Shown here: one piece after another, positions 25,538 to 33,237 of the stretch
How positions within the stretch are numbered: position 1 is the first letter of the stretch
How the letters are laid out: every line of letters begins with the position of its first letter
Source: an uncultured Eubacteriales bacterium
Lineage (GTDB): Bacteria > Bacillota > Clostridia > Christensenellales > Aristaeellaceae
Reading direction: 5' to 3'
NCBI GenBank assembly: GCA_902799045.1
Contig: CADBZH010000005.1
Location: 39,800 to 103,799, forward strand
Length of the DNA stretch: 64,000 bases
Notes under the pieces: model-generated
Databases searched by the model: none
Told to the model about the DNA's origin: nothing
The model's input: the letters and a program-made list of their open reading frames with translations, nothing else
Translations under genes and position numbers: made by a program

Positions 25538-26552
25538 ATTCTATCAGGCGATCAAGGCGAACGACATCGCGCCGGTCTACCTGTTCACCGGCCCGGAGGC
25601 CCACATCAAGCGCGAGGCGCTGGACGCGCTGCGCCAGAAGCTGCTGCCGCCGGGGCTGGAGGCCCTGAACGACGCGACGCTGGAGGGCGCGACGGCCCAG
25701 CAGATCACCGACGCCTGCGAGACGATGCCGATGATGTGCGATAAGCGCGTCGTCACCGTGCGCGACTGGGCTCCCCTGATGACCGGCAAGGCCAAAAACG
25801 AGGAGGCCGAGGCGGCGTGGATGCTGAAGTGGCTGGAAAACCCGGCGGAGAGCTGCGTACTGGTGTTCTACATGCGTGGCGAGATGGACGGGCGCAAGAA
25901 GCTGAGCGCGGCGCTGAAGAAGCAGGCCGCGGTGGTGGACTTCCAACTGCTTTCGGACGCGGAGCTTTCGCGCTGGTGCGCGCGGCGGCTGAAGCCGCTG
26001 GGCAAGCGCATGTCCCCCGCCGCGCTGAACACGCTGACCTACATGGCGGGGCGGGAGCTGACGCGCCTGTCCGGAGAGGTGGACAAGCTGGCGGACTACC
26101 TGGGCGAGGGCCGCGAGGAGATCACCGAGGCAGACGTGCGCGCCATCGTGCCGGCGTCGCTGGAATACAATGTGTTTGAGCTTTTGAACCAGCTGCTCTC
26201 GGGCGATCTGCGCAGCGGCCAGCAGACCGTGAACAGCCTGTTACAGGGCGGGCAAACCCCGATGGGCATCCTGGCGATGCTGACGCGGCAGGTGCGGCAG
26301 TTGGCGCACATGAAGTGCGCGCTGGACGCCGGAACGCCGGTGCAGACCGTGCAGCAGCAGCTGAAAATGCACCCCTACGCCGCGAAGCAGACGGCGAGGC
26401 AGTGCGCGAAGCTGAGCGCGGAATGGCTGACGAAGCTGTATGAGGGCTGCGTGGAATCGGACTATGCCGTGAAGAGCGGCAGGCTTCGGGACCGGGACGC
26501 GCTGGACGCGCTGGTGCTCAAAATCGCCCTTGCGGGGAAAAGCAAGCGGTGA
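25524..26552 (+). CDS. holA: DNA polymerase III subunit delta
   Basis: A 342-residue clamp-loader delta subunit. The N-terminal domain begins with the typical PVYLFTGPEAHIKREALDAL, followed by a AAA-like region without nucleotide motifs, ELSRWCARRLKPLGKRMSPAA, a lid with LTRLSGEVDKLADYLGE, and a C-terminal collar domain (NVFELLNQLLSGD). It opens the beta sliding clamp for loading. It follows comEC with a 14-base overlap. In many Firmicutes rpsT lies next; here it does not. Confidence 0.9.
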   Translation: MTWNEFYQAIKANDIAPVYLFTGPEAHIKREALDALRQKLLPPGLEALNDATLEGATAQQITDACETMPMMCDKRVVTVRDWAPLMTGKAKNEEAEAAWMLKWLENPAESCVLVFYMRGEMDGRKKLSAALKKQAAVVDFQLLSDAELSRWCARRLKPLGKRMSPAALNTLTYMAGRELTRLSGEVDKLADYLGEGREEITEADVRAIVPASLEYNVFELLNQLLSGDLRSGQQTVNSLLQGGQTPMGILAMLTRQVRQLAHMKCALDAGTPVQTVQQQLKMHPYAAKQTARQCAKLSAEWLTKLYEGCVESDYAVKSGRLRDRDALDALVLKIALAGKSKR

Positions 26553-26558
26553 TATAAT
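26530..26558 (+). promoter_or_regulatory. Promoter of the secreted protein gene
   Basis: TTGCGG (26530-26535), 17 bases, TATAAT (26553-26558). The -35 lies inside the last codons of holA. Confidence 0.65.
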
Positions 26559-26640
26559 GGTAACAGGAATTGTCAGGGAACCTTTTTCGGCCCCGCTTCA
26601 TCTAAAGGACGAAAGAATTGCGCCACCGGAGGTGGTTTGA

Positions 26641-27105
26641 ATGAAGAAGTGGATATGCGCTGTGCTGGCGCTGATGCTGATCGGCGCGACGGCCCTGGCC
26701 GCGCCGCAGCTGTCGGACAGCCTGTTTTCCAGCGCCAAGCAGGCCGTGGGCTATCTGGCCTCCGGCGAATACGAGCGGCTGGTGACGCTGCTGCCCTTCT
26801 CGGACGTGGCGCCCAGCGCCAGCGAGTGGGAGAGTTTCGCCGCCAACTATTCGAGCCTGTCCGGCGTCCAGTCGGACTATGCCGTGGCCTTCTACACCGG
26901 CAGCGTCTGGGTGGTGGCCGTGCCGGTGCAGGTGCCGGACAGCGGCTCGGTGGAGGTGCTGGCCCTGTCCAGCGACGACGGCGTCAGCTTCAACGGCTAT
27001 CGCTACGCCACCTGGAGCCAGGTTGAATCGGCCTGCCAGCAGAGCGACCACGTGATCTGGAACGAGGAGTACGTGGGCGGCACGCCGACAGTGGTGGCGG
27101 ACTGA
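26641..27105 (+). CDS. Secreted protein of unknown function, 154 residues
   Basis: The product begins with a classic signal peptide (MKKWICAVLALMLIGATALA, cleavage after ALA likely). The mature part of about 134 residues is acidic, with a helical stretch (DSLFSSAKQAVGYLASGEYERLVTLLPF) and beta-rich segments with aromatic residues. I do not recognise the family. The first helices recall small exported proteins whose helical repeat carries an EYERL-type motif. The ATG has GGAGGTGG upstream, and the gene has its own promoter and terminator, so it is monocistronic. Confidence 0.75.
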   Translation: MKKWICAVLALMLIGATALAAPQLSDSLFSSAKQAVGYLASGEYERLVTLLPFSDVAPSASEWESFAANYSSLSGVQSDYAVAFYTGSVWVVAVPVQVPDSGSVEVLALSSDDGVSFNGYRYATWSQVESACQQSDHVIWNEEYVGGTPTVVAD

Positions 27106-27113
27106 TACACGAC

Positions 27114-27146
27114 AAAAGCGGCGGGCGAAATTCGCCCGCCGCTTTT
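27114..27146. terminator. Bidirectional intrinsic terminator
   Basis: AAAAGCGGCGGGCGAA pairs with TTCGCCCGCCGCTTTT, giving U runs in both directions. It lies between the convergent secreted protein gene and yebC. Confidence 0.93.
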
Positions 27147-27155
27147 ATTTGGATC

Positions 27156-27908
27156 TCAGTCGTCCTCTTCCTCGTCCTCGGGAAGCTCGGCGTCGTGGTA
27201 CACGTTCTGCACGTCGTCGTGATCCTCCAGCCAGTCGAGCAGCTTGGTGACCTTCTGGATGCTCTCCTCGTCGGGCAGCTCGGTGGTGGTGGTGGGCACC
27301 ATGGCGCGCTCAGCGGACAGGAAGGTGCAGCCGGCGGCCTCCAGGTTGTCGCGCACGGAGGAGAAATCGTTGGGCTCGGTGTAGATGATAGCCTCGTCCT
27401 CGCCCATCTCGACATCCGCCGCGCCGGCGTCCAGGGCCAGCATCATCAGCTCGTCCTCGTCCATGCCCTTTGAGTTGTCGATCTCGATGACGCCCTTGCG
27501 CTCAAACTTCCAGGCCACGCACCCGGAAGCGCCCAGGGAGCCGCCGCACTTGTCGAAGATGTGGCGCATCTCGCTGGCGGTGCGGTTCAGGTTGTCGGTC
27601 ACGACCTCAACGATCACGGCGATGCCGCAGGGCGCGTAGCCCTCGTAGGTGACCTCCTTGTAGTTGGTGGCCTCGCCCTCGCCCGCGGCCTTCTTGATGG
27701 AGCGCTGGATGTTGTCATTGGGCATATTGGCGGCCTTCGCCTTGGCGATGACATCCTTCAGCTTGCTGTTCAGGTTCGGGTCGGCGCTGCCGCCCGTCTT
27801 GACGGCGATCACGATTTCGCGGCCGATCTTGGTAAAGATCTTGCCCTTCGCGGCGTCCGTCTTGGCTTTTTTATTCTTGATGGTTGACCATTTGTTATGT
27901 CCCGACAT
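27156..27908 (-). CDS. yebC: YebC/TACO1-family protein
   Basis: A 250-residue protein starting [19 protein letters not shown], the family signature, then [39 protein letters not shown] and ERKGVIEI. Family members were named as transcription factors; recent work places some at the ribosome, helping at polyproline stretches. The C-terminal 20 residues are very acidic. The ATG at 27908 has GGGAGGG upstream. It diverges from recX. Confidence 0.93.
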   Translation of the reverse strand: MSGHNKWSTIKNKKAKTDAAKGKIFTKIGREIVIAVKTGGSADPNLNSKLKDVIAKAKAANMPNDNIQRSIKKAAGEGEATNYKEVTYEGYAPCGIAVIVEVVTDNLNRTASEMRHIFDKCGGSLGASGCVAWKFERKGVIEIDNSKGMDEDELMMLALDAGAADVEMGEDEAIIYTEPNDFSSVRDNLEAAGCTFLSAERAMVPTTTTELPDEESIQKVTKLLDWLEDHDDVQNVYHDAELPEDEEEDD

Positions 27909-27939
27909 GGACAATCCCTCCCAGTAAATCAATACAATT

Positions 27940-27986
27940 ATTGTAACACAATCGGGCTAGACACGTCAAGACAAACCTTGTATATT
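27940..27986. promoter_or_regulatory. Overlapping divergent promoters of yebC and recX
   Basis: Minus strand: TTGACG (27964-27969), 18 bases, TACAAT (27940-27945) for yebC. Plus strand: TAGACA (27958-27963), 17 bases, TATATT (27981-27986) for recX. The two -35 regions are adjacent, so polymerases on the two promoters would compete. Confidence 0.7.
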
Positions 27987-28017
27987 TTGAATAGTTGCAA
28001 GGACGGGAGGCGCAAAA

Positions 28018-28632
28018 ATGGCCGTCGTATCGGATATTCGGGAGAATCGGGGCATCGTGGAGGTCGCCTGCGAAGGCGTGACCGTGCTGCGCGTGCGCAG
28101 AGCGCATTTTCAAAAGTGCCCCGTGGAAATCGGTGCGGAGATCGACGTGGAGGCGTACCTGGACAAGGTGGCCGCGGCGCAGTTTGCCGACGGCTATGAA
28201 GCCGCGCTGACCAGCCTCGATTTTTGCGCCCGCTCCTCCCGGGAGATCGCAGGCGCCCTGAGGCGCAAGGGCTATGTCGAGCCCTGCGTGGAGGCGGTGG
28301 TGGCGCGCCTGACGGAAAACGGCCTGATCGACGACGCCCGCTATGCCAAGCGCATGGCCGAGGTGCAGTCGGGCAAGGCCGTGGGCCTCTATGCCTTCAA
28401 GCGCAGGCTGCGGGCCAAGGGGATCTCCGACGACGACGCCGAGGAGGCCCTCGCCGCCTTTGACGACGCCCAGCAGCAGGCCGCCTGTCTGGAAGCGGCG
28501 CGCAAGCTCTGGCGCAAGTACGAGGCGCTGCCCTCGCGGGAGGCCCGGGCGAAGCTCGGACAGGCCCTCGCCCGGCGCGGCTTCGGCTGGGACGCGATCG
28601 AGAGCGCGGTGGAGGAAATCGCGGAAGAGTGA
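28018..28632 (+). CDS. recX: RecX-family regulatory protein
   Basis: A 204-residue protein made mainly of RecX three-helix repeats: ALTSLDFCARSSREIAGALRRKGY, then VEAVVARLTENGLIDDARYAKRMAE and KAVGLYAFKRRLRAKGISDDDAEEAL. RecX inhibits or modulates RecA filaments. recA is not in the window. The ATG has GGGAGG upstream. The N-terminal 60 residues are less conserved, as is common in Firmicutes RecX. Confidence 0.85.
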   Translation: MAVVSDIRENRGIVEVACEGVTVLRVRRAHFQKCPVEIGAEIDVEAYLDKVAAAQFADGYEAALTSLDFCARSSREIAGALRRKGYVEPCVEAVVARLTENGLIDDARYAKRMAEVQSGKAVGLYAFKRRLRAKGISDDDAEEALAAFDDAQQQAACLEAARKLWRKYEALPSREARAKLGQALARRGFGWDAIESAVEEIAEE

Positions 28633-29008
28633 GGAGCAAGGAGTTCAGGAAGAAATCCTGACGGATTCCTTTGATTCCAGGAGACCGGATTGCCACGTCA
28701 GCACTTCGGGCTTCCTCGCAAGAGGGGATCTGCACGTTTTCTCATTCCATGCTGTTAAAAAACGGAGCGAAGGATCTGTACGCAAATGAACCAAAAAAGC
28801 CAGGTACCCCTTCTATAGCAATGATGGGCTGCGTTTTCATGCCACGTCATTGCAAGGCCGCAGGCCGTGGCATCCGGATCTCCCTTCAATCGAACAAATC
28901 CCACAGGGGATTTGTACCGCCACTCATCATTCCTGATCCCCCATCCCCGTTTCCCTTCATCCAAAGAACGCCGTTGGCGCTGCAATCGCGTCAACGGCGT
29001 TCTTGTCG
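28633..29008. repeat. Gene-free stretch with REP-like palindromes
   Basis: No credible gene is seen in these 376 bases. A hairpin-like repeat at about 28838-28876 has ATGCCACG and CGTGGCAT arms, and GGATTGCCACGTC near 28687 is a related half. GAGCGAAGGATCTG at about 28763 is the reverse complement of part of the repeat at 8071. A hairpin GAACGCCGTTG/CAACGGCGTTC (28967-29003) may terminate recX and the converging thyX transcript. Confidence 0.6.
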
Positions 29009-30334
29009 TCAAATCCTCTCGCTGGGCTTGCCGCAGCTCATTCTGCCCTCCGGGCAGGGACCGAAGCGGCAGCTGGGGCCGTACATGCCGAACAGCGCCG
29101 GCAGCGACTGCTGCAGAAGCAGCAGCATCTCCCCCGCCACGCCTCGAATCTCCCACTGGGCGCGGCTGCAGGTGCGCAGCTTCATGAAGTGCATCAGCTC
29201 CCGCGCGTTCATGCCCAGCAGGATATCCAACTGGTGGCCGCTCATGGCGAAGTAGCTGACGTCGGCGGGATCGGTGCCCAGCGCCAGCGCCTTGCGGGCA
29301 GCCTCCGCCTGGCTGGCGAACGCGGCCCGGAACACCCGCTCCGCCTCGGCGTTGGCGCGCACGGTCTCCGGCAGGACATAGCTGCCGCCCGCCAGCGCCG
29401 CCATCACCGGCGGCACGATGGGCGAATCCACGCGGTGGCGCACGAAGTGGGTCAGGCAGGCCAGCGAAATGTGGCGCACGCCGAACACATAGTTCAGCAG
29501 CTCCAGCTCCCTCGGCCGCGCGTCCAGCATCAGCCTGCGCAGGTTCTTCTGGGTCAAAAACGCGCCGTATTCCGGCTCAAAGCGGCCGGAGAAGCCCATG
29601 GCCGCCTCCAGCAGCATCAGCTCGTTCGGCGGGGTGGACAGCAGCTCCGCGCCGCCGACGGCGTCGGTGGGGTCCTCGATCTCGGTGGGCAGCTCGGTGG
29701 GGGCGCAGCCGGGATAGCGCTTCAGCTCGCCGTCGATCACATTGGGATAGATCGCGTCGAACTGAGCCTTCAGCTGAGCGCCCAGCGACTCGATCTCCTT
29801 GAAGCCCTTCCCCCGCCCCGCGATCATGGCGCAGACCAGCGCGATCAGCTCGCGGGCGTTGACGGTCATGAAGAAGTTGCTGCGCAGGCAGTAGGGCAGC
29901 ACGAACCGCGCGTCCTCCTTCGGGACGCCCAGCGCCATCAGCTTTTCATAGTCGGCGAAGCGGGCCTCCATCGCCTCGCGGAAGGCCTCGGCCTGGGGCG
30001 CCTCCAGGCCCTCCGGCACCACGTAGCCCGCGCCCGCGAAATCCACGTACCGGCGGGACTTGACGGTATAGGAGGCCAGGCGAGCCTCGATGACGAACTG
30101 CTCCACCAGCACGGAAACGTTGTCGAACGCCACGGAGAAGGTCTGGTGCTCGATCACCGACTTGTGGCCGGAGGACAGCACCTTGTCGATCAGCTTCAGG
30201 TCCTTCTCATCGCCCTGACTGCGGGAGAAGACCTCCAGCGCCGTGCCCTGCTGGGTGGATATGCGCGCGGCGGACGCCGCCACGCGAAGCGCCTCGGGGT
30301 TCTTCACGATGAGGATGGCTTTACTGTTGTTCAT
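29009..30334 (-). CDS. FAD-dependent thymidylate synthase family protein with two ThyX-like domains
   Basis: A 441-residue protein, about twice the size of ThyX (220-250). The first half has IEHQTFSVAFDNVS, SRRYVDF at about 93-99 and NARELIALV at 159-167, but the usual RHR of the ThyX motif is replaced (QFVIEARLAS). The second half has THFVRHRVDSPIVPP (RHR about 299-301) and NARELMHFMKLRTCSRAQWEIR (376-397). The active site may thus be split between halves. ThyX methylates dUMP using FAD and methylene-THF. No thyA is in the window. The start MNNSKAIL is chosen over a GTG four codons earlier and may be off by one base. Confidence 0.82.
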   Translation of the reverse strand: MNNSKAILIVKNPEALRVAASAARISTQQGTALEVFSRSQGDEKDLKLIDKVLSSGHKSVIEHQTFSVAFDNVSVLVEQFVIEARLASYTVKSRRYVDFAGAGYVVPEGLEAPQAEAFREAMEARFADYEKLMALGVPKEDARFVLPYCLRSNFFMTVNARELIALVCAMIAGRGKGFKEIESLGAQLKAQFDAIYPNVIDGELKRYPGCAPTELPTEIEDPTDAVGGAELLSTPPNELMLLEAAMGFSGRFEPEYGAFLTQKNLRRLMLDARPRELELLNYVFGVRHISLACLTHFVRHRVDSPIVPPVMAALAGGSYVLPETVRANAEAERVFRAAFASQAEAARKALALGTDPADVSYFAMSGHQLDILLGMNARELMHFMKLRTCSRAQWEIRGVAGEMLLLLQQSLPALFGMYGPSCRFGPCPEGRMSCGKPSERI

Positions 30335-30363
30335 TCGATCACCCACAGATATAGATTGATGCT

Positions 30364-30395
30364 ATTATAGCACAAGCGGTGACTTCCGTCACCGC
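30364..30395 (-). promoter_or_regulatory. thyX promoter overlapping the symporter terminator
   Basis: On the minus strand a hairpin (GCGGTGAC, GGAA, GTCACCGC at 30376-30395) follows the symporter stop. GTGACG (30387-30392), 17 bases, TATAAT (30364-30369) reads on into the ThyX gene. The -35 lies inside the hairpin. Confidence 0.55.
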
Positions 30396-30420
30396 CTGCT
30401 CGTAATTCTTTACAAAAACA

Positions 30421-31980
30421 TTATTCCGCCTTTTCACTGTTGCCCAGGGAATCGCGAGCGGAGACGACCACCTTCTTGTCGTAGCCCGCGAACACGAAGT
30501 TCACCAGATCCTTGTCGGGCTTCGGCGTGAACAGGCTCACCAGCGGCACGATTACCAGGCCCGCCAGCATCGCGAACGCGCCGCAGTTGATCGGGCTCTG
30601 GAGGAAGGCCGGGAACGCGCTCTTGAACAGCATGTTGGCGACCATGATGCCCGCGCCGAAGATCATGCTGCACCAGGCGGAGGCGCAGGTGGCCTTCTTC
30701 ATGTACAGGCCGTACATGAACGGGGCCAGGAACGCGCCGGCCAGGGCGCCCCAGGAAATGCCCATCAGCTGGGCGATGAAGTTCACCGTGGTGGAATACT
30801 GTATGATGGCGATGACGACGGAGATCAGTATGAACACCACGATCAAAAGCCGCATGGTGAACACCTGCTTCTTCTCGTCCATATTCTTGATGATGTTGCC
30901 CTTCAGGAAGTCCAGCGTCAGCGTGGAGGACGAGGCCAGCACCAGCGACGACAGCGTGGACATGGAGGCCGAGAGCACCAGGATGACGATCACGCCCAGC
31001 AGCAGCGGCGACAGACCCTCCAGCATCGTGGGCACCACGGCGTCAAAGCCGCCCACGGGCGTGCCGGTCAGGCTCGGGTCGATCCTGTCGTAGAACAGGC
31101 GTCCGAAGCCGCCCAGGAAGTAGCAGCCGCCGGCGACGATCACGGCGAACACCGTGGAGATGATCGTGCCCTTGGCGATGGCGTTCTCCGACTTGATGGC
31201 GTAGAACTTCTGCACCATCTGGGGCAGGCCCCAGGTGCCCAGAGACGTGAGAATCACGACGCCCAGCAGGTTCAGCGGGTCCGGCCCGAAGAACGAGGCG
31301 AACTGGCCCTTCATGCCCTCGTAGGGCACCTCGGTCAGCCCCTGATAGGCCGCCATGAAGCCGCCGTTGGTCTTCAGCACCGCCGCCACCACGGCGATGA
31401 TGCCGCCGATCATGATGATGCCCTGGATGAAGTCGTTGATGGCGGTGGCCATGTAGCCGCCCGCGATGACGTAAACGCCGGTCAGCACCGCCATGAGGAT
31501 GATGCAGACGGTGTAGTCGATGTTGAACGCCATGCCGAACAGGCGGCTCAGGCCGTTGTACAGCGAGGCGGTGTAGGGAATCAGGAAGATGAATATGATG
31601 GCCGAAGCGCCGATCTTCAGCGCGTTGCTGTCATAGCGCTTGCCCAGGAATTCCGGCATGGTGGCGCTGCCCAGCTGCTGGGTCATGATGCGGGTGCGGC
31701 GGCCGAGGATCACCCAGGCCATCAGCGAGCCGATGAAGGCATTGCCCAGGCCGATCCACGTGGAGGCCAGGCCGTACTTCCAGCCGAACTGGCCGGCATA
31801 GCCGACAAATATGACGGCGGAGAAATAGCTGGTGCCGTAGGCGAAGGCCGTGAGCCACGGGCCGACGGAGCGGCCGCCCAGCACGAAGCCGTCGACGTTG
31901 GTGGCGTGCTTGCGGCTGTAGAAGCCGACGCCGATCATGATGCCGAAGAACACCACGAGCATGAGGAGCTTGATGAACAT
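30421..31980 (-). CDS. Sodium:solute symporter (SSS family), probably amino acid (tyrosine?) uptake
   Basis: A 519-residue membrane protein with about 13 membrane segments. It starts MFIKLLMLVVFFGIMIGVGF, has GFVLGGRSVGPWLTAFAYGTSYFSAV (SSS core) and ASMSTLSSLVLASSSTLTLDF in the region that binds sodium in this family. Relatives include PutP and PanF. The T-box in front shows that expression responds to an uncharged tRNA, so an amino acid is the likely substrate; the specifier reading suggests tyrosine. AAGGAGG precedes the ATG. An earlier ATG at 32040 lies within the T-box terminator and is rejected. Confidence 0.85.
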   Translation of the reverse strand: MFIKLLMLVVFFGIMIGVGFYSRKHATNVDGFVLGGRSVGPWLTAFAYGTSYFSAVIFVGYAGQFGWKYGLASTWIGLGNAFIGSLMAWVILGRRTRIMTQQLGSATMPEFLGKRYDSNALKIGASAIIFIFLIPYTASLYNGLSRLFGMAFNIDYTVCIILMAVLTGVYVIAGGYMATAINDFIQGIIMIGGIIAVVAAVLKTNGGFMAAYQGLTEVPYEGMKGQFASFFGPDPLNLLGVVILTSLGTWGLPQMVQKFYAIKSENAIAKGTIISTVFAVIVAGGCYFLGGFGRLFYDRIDPSLTGTPVGGFDAVVPTMLEGLSPLLLGVIVILVLSASMSTLSSLVLASSSTLTLDFLKGNIIKNMDEKKQVFTMRLLIVVFILISVVIAIIQYSTTVNFIAQLMGISWGALAGAFLAPFMYGLYMKKATCASAWCSMIFGAGIMVANMLFKSAFPAFLQSPINCGAFAMLAGLVIVPLVSLFTPKPDKDLVNFVFAGYDKKVVVSARDSLGNSEKAE

Positions 31981-31994
31981 GGAAACGCCTCCTT

Positions 31995-32296
31995 CTTTGG
32001 TGTGCGAAGGGCAGCATAAAGCCCTCCGCATGGTGTGCATGCAGAGGGCGGAATTCCCGCGGTACCACCTCTGTTCAGCGCCGCCTCGCGACGGTCGCCC
32101 TCGTCGGGTACTGGCCAGGCCGATACCCTATTGCTGTAACGGGCAAACCCGGACTGCGCCTACTGGGGAAAGCCCGTTCAGCGAGCGGCTATCGGAAGGT
32201 AATTCGGTTGAGCGCCGCAGACTGCCTCGCACCGGCCGGCAGCTCTCTTGCCGTTGGGACGCCAACCTACTTGTTTCCGGTCATCGCCTTTTTCGG
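31995..32296 (-). promoter_or_regulatory. T-box leader of the symporter gene, probable Tyr specifier
   Basis: On the minus strand the leader carries GGTGGTACCGCGG (32057-32070), a Stem I with AAGTAGG, CAAGAGAGC and a GGTGCGAGG loop, and a terminator (CATGCAGAGGG/CCCTCCGCATG at 32022-32048 with CTTTATG after). In the specifier loop GAAT-TAC-C, TAC lies at 32199-32201, in the same register as GTC in the valS leader (GAAG-GTC-G), so the codon is read as Tyr. A reading one base earlier would be TTA (Leu). Confidence 0.85.
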
Positions 32297-32301
32297 TGCA
32301 T

Positions 32302-32330
32302 AGTTTATCACTTTATCAGGGTGATGTCAA
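32302..32330 (-). promoter_or_regulatory. Promoter of the symporter T-box transcript
   Basis: On the minus strand TTGACA (32325-32330), 17 bases, TAAACT (32302-32307), directly upstream of the T-box Stem I. Confidence 0.82.
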
Positions 32331-32345
32331 GCCTTTTTCTGAAAA

Positions 32346-33140
32346 TTATCCCAGCCGCATCGCAAACTGGATCAGCATGATGCCGATCATGTGCGCCGGA
32401 TAGAACAGGTAAAACACCCACTTGTTGATCCGGAGGTTGGACCAGGTGGGAATGTAGATGAAGAACAGCGCCAGCACCGCGAAGATCTGCAGGCCAAAGG
32501 ACAGGCCGAACATGTGATAGCTGCCGCCCTGCATCCCCCACCAGATCATGTAGCTCAGCACCACCGGCAGCGACAGCCACAGTCGGTTGATGAACAGGTA
32601 AAACAGCACGATCAGCGCCACGCCCTTCCAGCCGTAGTTGACGCTGCCCTGCACCTTCCAGACGATCAGCGCCAGCGCCAGGAAGCATGGAATCTGCCTG
32701 TCGCGCAGCGCCCAGCACATCAAAAGGCCGAGCGCCAGGGTCCACATGATGTTCGGCGTGGCCCAGCTTTGCAGGTAGAAATTCAGCGCGGACGCCAGCG
32801 GATTGTCCGCAAAGCGGATGGCATACATCTGCGGGGTGGAATGGGCCAGCGCCACGGCGTAAAACGGCTGGGAAACGAGGCCCATCAGCACGATGCGCGA
32901 CAGGTACTTCATGCGGTTGCGGGAATAGACGCAGCCCACCGCGATGCAGTAGGCGAAAATCGGAAAGGCCAGCCGCCCGATGACGCGCATGAAGTGATAC
33001 TGGGCGAAGAACATCTTGCCGGTGTGATCGATCAGCATCGTGATCATGGCGATCAGCTTGAGCAGGTTGGTGTCCTTGTTCAGCGCGACATCCTTCGGCG
33101 CGAAGGGCCACGCCAGCGCCGAACGCTTTCTGGGTGCCAT
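32346..33140 (-). CDS. TraX-family membrane protein
   Basis: A 264-residue polytopic protein with about eight membrane segments and the TraX pattern: LLKLIAMITMLIDHTGKMFF near the start, MRVIGRLAFPIFAYCIAVG, and a C-terminal KWVFYLFYPAHMIGIML. TraX of plasmid F acetylates pilin, but chromosomal homologs in Firmicutes have no link to conjugation and their role is unknown. No conjugation genes are near. GGAGG lies before the ATG. It follows phoR by 97 bases. Confidence 0.85.
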   Translation of the reverse strand: MAPRKRSALAWPFAPKDVALNKDTNLLKLIAMITMLIDHTGKMFFAQYHFMRVIGRLAFPIFAYCIAVGCVYSRNRMKYLSRIVLMGLVSQPFYAVALAHSTPQMYAIRFADNPLASALNFYLQSWATPNIMWTLALGLLMCWALRDRQIPCFLALALIVWKVQGSVNYGWKGVALIVLFYLFINRLWLSLPVVLSYMIWWGMQGGSYHMFGLSFGLQIFAVLALFFIYIPTWSNLRINKWVFYLFYPAHMIGIMLIQFAMRLG

Positions 33141-33237
33141 AGTGGGTTGGGTTCCTCCTGTTCTGTGCGGCCTTTCCTGAAACTTCTGCGTTTGCGGGCT
33201 TTGACAGTGGGCTGAGCGGTCGCAAGCTGCGACCGCT

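Noticed and set aside
32346-33140. A conjugative element marked by the TraX-like gene
   Set aside because: No relaxase, type IV secretion, integrase or attachment site is near; chromosomal TraX-like genes are common.
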